In this document: positions 1 through 4,323 of the stretch, in pieces
How the letters are laid out: each line of letters starts with the position of its first letter
Position numbering within the stretch: the stretch's first letter is position 1
Source: an uncultured Acidobacteriota bacterium
GTDB taxonomy: Bacteria > Acidobacteriota > Vicinamibacteria > Vicinamibacterales > UBA8438
Assembly: GCA_937888665.1 (NCBI GenBank)
Contig: CALBET010000746.1
Coordinates: forward strand, 1-5,743
Reading direction: 5' to 3'
Length of the DNA: 5,743 bases
Notes under the pieces: model-generated
What the model was told of the DNA's origin: nothing
Seen by the model: the letters and a program-made list of their open reading frames with translations, nothing else
Database searches by the model: none
Translations under genes and position numbers: made by a program

Positions 1-627
1 GTGCCCACGCGCCAGTGGCTGGGTCGGCTCTTCTGGCTGGTGCTGGCGGGCCTGTTGACGCGATTTGTCTGGGGCCTCCGGGGCCAGGCGCCCATCGACA
101 TCGTGACCGCCGTCAGCGGTGGCTGGATGCTCCCGACCTTGGTCGCGGCGTTGATCCTGTATGGGTGGGTGCGCGGCGTTCGGGTCTACGACTCGCTTGC
201 TGAAGGCGCGAAGCAGGGATTCCAGGTGGCGATCCGAATCATTCCCTACCTCGTTGCCATCCTCGTCGTGATTGGCATGTTCAGAGCGTCGGGCGGTATC
301 GATCTCATCGCCGGCGTCATTGCGCCCGTCACCGCGTTGATCGGCATGCCGGCTGAGGTGCTGCCGATGGCGCTGCTCCGACCGTTGTCCGGACAGGGGG
401 CGTTCGGCGTCCTGGCGGAGACGATGACCGTCTATGGTCCAGACTCTCTGATTGGCTACATGGTCAGCACGTTTCAGGGCAGCACCGAGACAACCTTCTA
501 CACCTTGGCGGTCTACTACGGCGCGGTCGGTATTCGCGACACGCGGCATACGGTCCCAGCCTGTCTCCTCGCCGATATCGCCGGCATCCTGGCCGGAGTC
601 TTCATCGTCAACCTGATGTTCGGATAG
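1..627 (+). CDS. spmB: SpmB-type nucleoside-recognition (Gate) membrane protein, probably 5'-truncated
   Basis: Polytopic inner-membrane protein of the spore maturation protein B / nucleoside-recognition (Gate domain) family. Residues about 42-208 cover the whole SpmB-like region, which is about 175 aa in Bacillus. Recognisable blocks are RPLSGQGA (127-134), YGPDS (145-149), QGSTETT (159-165) and YYGAVGIR (172-179). Hydrophobic segments lie near 10-26, 42-57, 78-94, 99-116 and 183-207. The first 40 residues are extra and hydrophobic. They look like the end of a preceding SpmA-like half, since SpmA-SpmB fusions of about 400 aa are known in non-sporulating bacteria. The GTG at base 1 is therefore probably an internal codon at the window edge rather than a true start; no upstream sequence is available to test this. 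The gene ends with TAG at 625-627 and is convergent with the minus-strand block. In a non-spore-former the name says little about role, and a small-molecule transport or membrane function is only inferred. Family assignment is firm; start and fusion status are not. Confidence 0.85.
   Translation: MPTRQWLGRLFWLVLAGLLTRFVWGLRGQAPIDIVTAVSGGWMLPTLVAALILYGWVRGVRVYDSLAEGAKQGFQVAIRIIPYLVAILVVIGMFRASGGIDLIAGVIAPVTALIGMPAEVLPMALLRPLSGQGAFGVLAETMTVYGPDSLIGYMVSTFQGSTETTFYTLAVYYGAVGIRDTRHTVPACLLADIAGILAGVFIVNLMFG
461..535 (+). repeat. Internal copy of a 75-bp direct repeat (matches 5669-5743)
   Basis: This part of the SpmB-like gene, covering the QGSTETT and YYGAVGI motifs, recurs at the very end of the window. 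74 of 75 positions match. The only difference is C at 480 against G at 5688, a synonymous change in a Gly codon (GGC/GGG). Bases 481-535 (55 nt) are identical to 5689-5743. To the left of 461 and 5669 the two contexts show no similarity. Confidence 0.95.
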
Positions 628-704
628 CGCCGCCGCCTGGTGACGCGTCGAGTTCGAGCCGTTTCAGGGCGCTGGTGCGCGGATCGACACTGGCCCGCGC
701 CTGA

Positions 705-1118
705 TTACCTGGGTGGCTCGTACGGCGCGCCGGTGCCGGAAGACCCGACAAAGAATTGCGAACCGTCGGGCAGGGTGATGTCCCGCGCGTTCGCCGTGGT
801 GGACCCGTCCTTGGCCCCGAAGCCGTCGACGACCAACTCGGTGCCGACCGGGATCGAGTTCTTGTTCAGTCCCCGTCGCATCAGCGAGTTCGGGGCCCCG
901 CATTCGATCGCCCAGGTCACGACGTTGCCGCTCTCGTCTTTTACGTCGATGTGAATCCAGGAGTGGGGATTGATCCACTCCGTGCGGTTCACCGTCCCCT
1001 TCAGCTGCATCGGCCGGTTCGAGTCGAACTCGGCCGAGAACGCGTGATGCGCCACGGCCGGGCCGGCGCTCAGGAAGACGACGGCGACGCTTACGGTCAA
1101 CTGGTGAGTCGGTCGCAT
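705..1118 (-). CDS. Secreted DUF6152 family protein
   Basis: Small exported protein of 137 aa. A Sec signal peptide (residues 1-23, hydrophobic LTVSVAVVFLSAG, ending AVA) is followed by HHAFSAEFD. The mature part has the usual DUF6152 blocks: LKGTV near 39-43, EWINPHSW (47-54), a DVKDESG turn (58-64), RRGL near 81-84 and a C-terminal ANARDITLPDG (109-119). Length is normal for the family. I infer a compact beta-barrel, OB-like fold; no function is established. The ATG at 1118 is preferred over the in-frame GTG six codons upstream at 1136, because GAGG at 1127-1130 gives a suitably spaced ribosome binding site only for the ATG and the signal peptide then starts normally. It is the last gene of the minus-strand block, 60 bases after the 323-aa protein gene. 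From memory, DUF6152 genes often sit beside the GHPDLSGIW-type proteins in Acidobacteriota, which fits this context. Confidence 0.88.
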   Translation of the reverse strand: MRPTHQLTVSVAVVFLSAGPAVAHHAFSAEFDSNRPMQLKGTVNRTEWINPHSWIHIDVKDESGNVVTWAIECGAPNSLMRRGLNKNSIPVGTELVVDGFGAKDGSTTANARDITLPDGSQFFVGSSGTGAPYEPPR

Positions 1119-1121
1119 CTG

Positions 1122-1130
1122 TCCTACCTC
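1122..1130 (-). promoter_or_regulatory. Ribosome binding site for the DUF6152 gene
   Basis: On the minus strand the bases before ATG 1118 read GAGGTAGGACAG. GAGG lies 8 nt from the ATG. The upstream GTG candidate (1136) would place this motif inside the coding region, which supports the shorter protein. Confidence 0.5.
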
Positions 1131-1178
1131 GTTCACACGCGGCTCAGCGCTCCGGGAAGGGCCTGAGCTTCGTGCAGG

Positions 1179-2150
1179 TTACCGAATCGGATGCACCCGT
1201 GCCGCCTCGACGTCGGTGCCTGTCAGGAGCGACAGGTTGCGCCCGTTGCCCTCATGGCAGGCGTACTCGAACAGCATGTGGTCGTCCGGCGCCCGCTGCA
1301 GGCCGTTGTATCGGAGCGTCCACGGCTGGGTGAACACGTCGGGGTCCTCGATGGTGGCCTCGTATTGAATCGTGTCGGCATCGACGAATGTGAACCGCTC
1401 CACGACATGCAACTGGCCGCTGTGAAAGATGCCATGCCCGGTCGTCAGAGCCGTACCTGGCGCGTCGTCCGGGGGTGCGCCGTGCCCCACAGGCCACGTG
1501 TTGTCGGTGAAGTTCGTCGTGTCGACAACGAGTGTCGTGCCGTCCCAGTGGCCCCGCGAGTCACCCATGCCCAGCTTGATGGCTGGGTCCGGATGTGGAC
1601 TGGCGTCGAGCGGGATGTAGCGCGAGTGATGGTTCCACTCGTAGAGCATCAGGACGTACCCGGGGCCTTGCACGATCTGATAGGTGTTGTAGCCGACCGG
1701 CAGATGGGCGCGCGGGAACGCCGCCGGCAGGCACCGTACGCGAGGATCGAGGTGCTCGAGCTGGTTCTGCCGGGCCATGATTTCATTTCGCTGCTCGGTG
1801 GCCCATGGTTGCAACGGCACCCGGCCGCTCGCCGGATCGATGATCATGGGACCGGACGGGGCACTGGCGCGCGGCTGTGCCGGCGCGTCTGGGTCTGGCT
1901 CGAAGAAGCGCGAGAACGCGGCGCCCTGTCCCAGGTTGGCCCCTTCGGGAGGTGCCCACCCATCGTTGGCCGGGGTCTCCAGCGCCTGGTAGGGTCCCGG
2001 CAGGTAGTGCCCACTCAGGTCGGGGTCGCCCCAGGTCGTCCGAGGCGGCTCGAACGCGCCGCCCTGGCCCGCGGCGGTCGACGGGGTCATGGTCACCGCA
2101 GCCAGGCTCATGGCGACCACCGCGATTCGACCAACGTGCACCGTGTTCAC
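1179..2150 (-). CDS. Secreted paralogue C of an uncharacterised GHPDLSGIW-type family (323 aa)
   Basis: Exported protein of unknown function. A Sec signal peptide spans about residues 1-28 (hydrophobic IAVVAMSLAAVTM, small residues near STAAG). It is followed by the family opening PRTTWGDPDLSGHY (36-49), an IIDPASGRVP stretch (103-112), RC (139-140), YQIVQ (157-161), and ExxHxxR as E171/H174/R177. Then come MGDSRGHWDGTTLVVDTTNF (195-214), HVVER (248-252), the DPDVFTQPWTLR block (269-280) and EYACHEGN (295-302). The mature chain has exactly two cysteines, C140 and C298. The translation start is GTG at 2150, set by a strong AAGGAGG site. Its GTGA overlaps the TGA stop of the upstream paralogue by 4 bases, indicating translational coupling. 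I do not recognise an experimentally defined member. The conserved His, Glu, Asp and Arg could be catalytic or ligand-binding, but that is inference. A long plus-strand open frame opposite this gene (1191-2207) is a high-GC shadow. Confidence 0.87.
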   Translation of the reverse strand: MNTVHVGRIAVVAMSLAAVTMTPSTAAGQGGAFEPPRTTWGDPDLSGHYLPGPYQALETPANDGWAPPEGANLGQGAAFSRFFEPDPDAPAQPRASAPSGPMIIDPASGRVPLQPWATEQRNEIMARQNQLEHLDPRVRCLPAAFPRAHLPVGYNTYQIVQGPGYVLMLYEWNHHSRYIPLDASPHPDPAIKLGMGDSRGHWDGTTLVVDTTNFTDNTWPVGHGAPPDDAPGTALTTGHGIFHSGQLHVVERFTFVDADTIQYEATIEDPDVFTQPWTLRYNGLQRAPDDHMLFEYACHEGNGRNLSLLTGTDVEAARVHPIR

Positions 2151-2917
2151 TGTGCACCTCCTTCGCTCTGCGAGAGCGCGCCGAGCAGGTGGTCGACGCA
2201 GTCGTAGTCGAGCAACCGCAATCCCGGCTCCATCCGCTTGTAGATCGGCAGCCGCATCGTCCAGGGACGGGTGTAGACCTGCGGGTCCTCCAGCGTCACT
2301 TCGTAGTCGATGTGATACTCCGTCACCGGTGTATAGCGCTCGACGACGTGCAACTCGTTGCTATGGAAGTTTCCGGCCGCGTCGAGCCAGGTCTCCCCGT
2401 TGAAGTGGGTCGTGTCCACGACCAGCGTATCGTCGGCCCAGTGACCGCGGGAATCGCCCATCCAGAAGTCGTTCGGTAGAGGATGCGGACTGCCGTCGGT
2501 GTAGATGAGACGCACGGTGTGGGCATACTCGTAGCTCATCACCATGAGGTCCGGTGTCTGCACGACCTGGAACGGCCACGGCAAGGAGGTGATGCGGGGC
2601 ACTCCTGGAAGAAAGCACTTCCGGACCGGGTCGTGGGTGAGCCGGTTGGCGCGGTTGGTCTCGCGTCGCGCGGCGGCCGCCGGCGTGTACGGGATGGTGC
2701 CGCCGTCGACGACGCTGAGGCCGGCGGGAATCCCGTCCTGGGCGTTGTGCGCTTCGAGGTCCCACGCGGCGCTGCCGAGCACCTGCCAGATGCCACTGAG
2801 ATCCGGGTGCCCTGCCGTGGTGCGGGGCCCGTCGTACGTCTGCGCGTGCGCGAGTCCGGGCACGACGCACAGCAGGGCTCCCGCCAGCCACGCCTTCACA
2901 GATCGGGTGAGTGTCAT
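2147..2917 (-). CDS. Secreted paralogue B of the GHPDLSGIW-type family (256 aa, shortest copy)
   Basis: Exported protein of unknown function and the most compact of the three paralogues. A signal peptide spans residues 1-25 (R5 and K8, then WLAGALLCVVPGLAHA ending AHA). The family opening PRTTAGHPDLSGIW is at 31-44, KC at 100-101, ExxHxxR at E130/H133/R136, MGDSRGHW at 153-160 then ADDTLVVDTTHF, HVVER at 190-194, and DPQVYTRPWTMR at 211-222. The end differs: the family CHEGN is replaced by DCVDH (239-243), so Cys240 is kept while the HEGN residues are lost. The middle region is shorter and lacks the IVDPxxGRIP stretch of A and C. ATG 2917 is chosen because the signal peptide begins there, yet no good ribosome binding site precedes it. 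An in-frame ATG at 3004 has a good one (see separate entry) and would add 29 residues. It overlaps paralogue C by 4 bases and lies 158 bases after paralogue A. Function is not known. Confidence 0.84.
   Translation of the reverse strand: MTLTRSVKAWLAGALLCVVPGLAHAQTYDGPRTTAGHPDLSGIWQVLGSAAWDLEAHNAQDGIPAGLSVVDGGTIPYTPAAAARRETNRANRLTHDPVRKCFLPGVPRITSLPWPFQVVQTPDLMVMSYEYAHTVRLIYTDGSPHPLPNDFWMGDSRGHWADDTLVVDTTHFNGETWLDAAGNFHSNELHVVERYTPVTEYHIDYEVTLEDPQVYTRPWTMRLPIYKRMEPGLRLLDYDCVDHLLGALSQSEGGAQ
2157..2163 (-). promoter_or_regulatory. Strong Shine-Dalgarno AAGGAGG for paralogue C
   Basis: Reading the minus strand, AAGGAGG is followed by TGCACA and then the GTG start at 2150, a spacing of 6 nt. It lies inside the end of the upstream paralogue's coding sequence and fixes the GTG as the start rather than the later ATG codons inside the signal peptide. 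Confidence 0.8.
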
Positions 2918-2953
2918 CGCGTGCTGAGGGAGCTCCAGGTCCCGTTCGGGCTG

Positions 2954-2983
2954 AGCATGACGCCGTGCCTGCCCCGAGGTCAA
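2954..2983 (-). promoter_or_regulatory. Possible internal promoter upstream of paralogue B
   Basis: In the 158-base gap between paralogues A and B the minus strand carries TTGACC (2978-2983), an 18-base spacer and CATGCT (2954-2959). The -35 matches 5 of 6 consensus bases but the -10 only 3 of 6. If real, it would transcribe B, C and DUF6152 independently of A and would favour the 2917 start over 3004, because transcription would begin downstream of 3004. Weak evidence. Confidence 0.22.
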
Positions 2984-3009
2984 CCCCGATGTTCCCCGCG
3001 CCATGGGCG

Positions 3010-3015
3010 CTCCTC
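3010..3015 (-). promoter_or_regulatory. Shine-Dalgarno GAGGAG serving an alternative upstream start (ATG 3004) of paralogue B
   Basis: Minus-strand GAGGAG is followed by 5 bases and then ATG at 3004, in frame with paralogue B. Use of this start would give a 285-aa protein with a 29-residue, arginine-rich, polar extension in front of the signal peptide. Such an extended n-region is atypical for Sec export, so the two lines of evidence (ribosome site versus signal peptide) disagree. Confidence 0.35.
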
Positions 3016-3067
3016 GCGGCCTGGCGGGACGGCCGCCGACACCAGAAGGTGGCTCACGTGTTGTGAC

Positions 3068-3089
3068 CAGAGTCTTTACCGTGACTCTG
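3068..3089 (-). other. Hairpin across the stop codon of paralogue A
   Basis: CAGAGTC (3083-3089 on the minus strand) and GACTCTG (3068-3074) form a perfect 7-bp stem with an 8-base loop that contains the TAA stop of paralogue A (3076-3078). No T-run follows, so it is not a classical intrinsic terminator. It could be an intercistronic RNA hairpin affecting mRNA stability or read-through into paralogue B, or it could be chance. Confidence 0.35.
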
Positions 3090-4110
3090 ACAGCTCCTGC
3101 GTCCGCGCGCCGCGTAGCGTGTGCTCGATGGCGTAGTTCCCCTCGTGACACGCAAACTCGTAGATCACGCCGGTGCCGGGTGCCGGACGCATGTAGACAC
3201 GGGCCGTCCACGGCTGGGTCCAGGTTGAGGGGTCGTCCATCGTGTACTCGTACTGCAGGGTGTCGGGGCCGACCCGGGTAAACCGTTCGGTCAGCCGCAG
3301 GTCGGGCGACGAGCCGCTGGCCCCCCGTGACAGGTTGGTGGTTTCGACCACCAGCGTGTCACCGTCCCAGTGACCGCGAGAGGTCCCCAGGTCACTTCGC
3401 GGGCCGGGTGAGGCGGTCGATCGGTCACCAATCGGAATCAGGCGCGTGTCGTGCATCATCTCCATCTGAATGGCGATATGGTCCGCGCTCTGAAAAATCT
3501 GGTAGTTGCTGTTATATCCGCGACCGGTCATCGGGACCCGGCCACCGCCGCAGCGAAGCCCTGAACCCAGCCGCGTCAGCTCCTCGGAGAGTGTCTGCGG
3601 ACCATTCGTCGCGCGGGCGGTGCGCGCCGCCTCAGACCGCTGCTCCGCTTCGGCCATCCGAGGCGGGATGCGCCCGTTCGGCGGGTCGACGATCAGGGAC
3701 GTGCGATTGTCGAACCAGCGGTCGATCAACCAGAACTGGTTGTAGTTGCCGGTGCCCTTGGGGGTTGCCTTCGTGACACCGTCGCCGGATTGATAGTCCT
3801 GCCTGTCGCCGAGCGCGGCCCGGAACACACTGTCTCCGAACGCCGCATCGGTTTCGCCATCAAACAGTTCGGCCGCGCGCGTCCGTAGCGTCGCCACTTC
3901 TTCGTCGGACAGCGTCGCCTTGTCCGCCAGTTCCTCCGGGCGCTCCAGCGGCGTCGCCGAATCGCTCGCCCAGATGCCCTGGAGATTGGCGTGCCCGTCG
4001 GGTGTCCGCGGCGCGGTCCACCCGTCTGGAACCTGCCCTGCCGTCCCCGTCGACGCTATCACCGCGAGAGCCACCGTCGCCACCAGCGTCGCGATAGATC
4101 GCTTCCTCAT
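3076..4110 (-). CDS. Secreted paralogue A of the GHPDLSGIW-type family (344 aa, first gene of the block)
   Basis: Exported protein of unknown function and probably the first gene of the minus-strand operon. The signal peptide (about residues 1-25) has an RKR n-region, a hydrophobic SIATLVATVALAVIAS core and TAG near the cleavage site. The opening is APRTPDGHANLQGIW (33-47). An inserted acidic, probably helical segment (about 54-110: PEELADKATLSDEEVATLR and onward) is absent from B and C. Then come SLIVDPPNGRIPPRMAEAEQ (138-157), RC (186-187), YNSNYQIFQ (199-207), and ExxHxxR as E217/H220/R223. These are followed by SRGHWDGDTLVVETTN (244-259), TERF (274-277), DPSTWTQPWTAR (293-304) and EFACHEGN (318-325). 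Only two cysteines remain in the mature protein (C187, C321). ATG 4110 is chosen over an in-frame ATG 17 codons upstream because a GGGAGG site precedes it closely and the signal peptide begins there. Family likeness to B and C is clear; activity is not known. Confidence 0.88.
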   Translation of the reverse strand: MRKRSIATLVATVALAVIASTGTAGQVPDGWTAPRTPDGHANLQGIWASDSATPLERPEELADKATLSDEEVATLRTRAAELFDGETDAAFGDSVFRAALGDRQDYQSGDGVTKATPKGTGNYNQFWLIDRWFDNRTSLIVDPPNGRIPPRMAEAEQRSEAARTARATNGPQTLSEELTRLGSGLRCGGGRVPMTGRGYNSNYQIFQSADHIAIQMEMMHDTRLIPIGDRSTASPGPRSDLGTSRGHWDGDTLVVETTNLSRGASGSSPDLRLTERFTRVGPDTLQYEYTMDDPSTWTQPWTARVYMRPAPGTGVIYEFACHEGNYAIEHTLRGARTQELSESR

Positions 4111-4115
4111 TTGTG

Positions 4116-4121
4116 CCTCCC
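4116..4121 (-). promoter_or_regulatory. Shine-Dalgarno GGGAGG for paralogue A
   Basis: Minus-strand GGGAGG, then 5 bases (CACAA), then ATG at 4110. This decides the start in favour of 4110 over the further upstream in-frame ATG at 4161. Confidence 0.75.
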
Positions 4122-4161
4122 GCCTGGAACCTGGCGTGCCTGCACGCAGTCCATTCTGCAC

Positions 4162-4190
4162 ACGATAAGCTCGGGAGCGCGATTGTGCAA
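4162..4190 (-). promoter_or_regulatory. Candidate promoter of the minus-strand operon
   Basis: The minus strand carries TTGCAC (4185-4190), a 17-base spacer and TATCGT (4162-4167). The -35 keeps TTG and the -10 keeps 4 of 6 consensus bases. Spacing is ideal, and it would give a leader of about 45 bases before ATG 4110. It also overlaps the alternative start at 4161, which would then be untranslated. Moderate to weak evidence in a GC-rich genome. Confidence 0.38.
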
Positions 4191-4261
4191 GCGCGCAACG
4201 ACGAGGTCGAGCATTGGGGTCGAAGATCGGTGCTTGCGCCGGGGTGTGACGCGGATTGAGC

Positions 4262-4267
4262 TATAGT
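4262..4267 (+). promoter_or_regulatory. Candidate -10 element for the amidohydrolase gene
   Basis: TATAGT matches TATAAT at 5 of 6 bases and is one of the few AT-rich hexamers in the divergent region. It would give a leader of about 50 bases. No convincing -35 lies 16-18 bases upstream; TTGCGC at 4234-4239 is 22 bases away, which is too far for a standard sigma-70 promoter. An activator-dependent or alternative-sigma promoter is possible. Confidence 0.3.
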
Positions 4268-4283
4268 CCGTCCTTGATCGGCG

Positions 4284-4308
4284 GCGGGGGCGCGACGGTC
4301 ATCCCCGC
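4284..4308 (+). other. GC-rich hairpin in the leader of the amidohydrolase gene
   Basis: GCGGGG (4284-4289) pairs perfectly with CCCCGC (4303-4308) around a 13-base loop, ending 6 bases before the GGAGG ribosome site. There is no T-run, so it is not a terminator. It might influence translation or RNA stability; in sequence this GC-rich it may also be chance. Confidence 0.22.
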
Positions 4309-4314
4309 GAGCGT

Positions 4315-4319
4315 GGAGG
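4315..4319 (+). promoter_or_regulatory. Ribosome binding site GGAGG for the amidohydrolase gene
   Basis: GGAGG followed by CATC and ATG 4324, a slightly short 4-base spacing. It supports ATG 4324, the start that also gives a complete Tat signal. Confidence 0.65.
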
Positions 4320-4323
4320 CATC

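Noticed and set aside
677..700. Inverted repeat GCGCGG/CCGCGC in the convergent gap, considered as a bidirectional terminator
   Set aside because: Only 6 bp with a 12-base loop, and no T-run on either strand. Short GC stems like this are expected by chance here. Nothing else was found in 628-704.
1191..2207. Long plus-strand open frame (338 codons) opposite paralogue C
   Set aside because: Low-complexity Arg/Val/Gly-rich translation with no domain, no ribosome site of note, antisense to a conserved secreted protein gene.
2918..3075. Possible small gene or RNA gene in the 158-base gap between paralogues A and B
   Set aside because: The only open frame of note is the upstream extension of paralogue B itself. 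No tRNA-like or riboswitch-like structure was recognised; the GCGGCC/GGCCGC pair at 3016-3036 is short.
2483..3136. Plus-strand open frame (217 codons) opposite paralogue B
   Set aside because: Shadow of B; it also crosses the A-B gap without any feature of a real gene start or protein family.
4229..4238. Ten-base word CGGTGCTTGC, also present at 5611-5620
   Set aside because: A 10-base match without flanking similarity is too short to call a repeat or attachment site.
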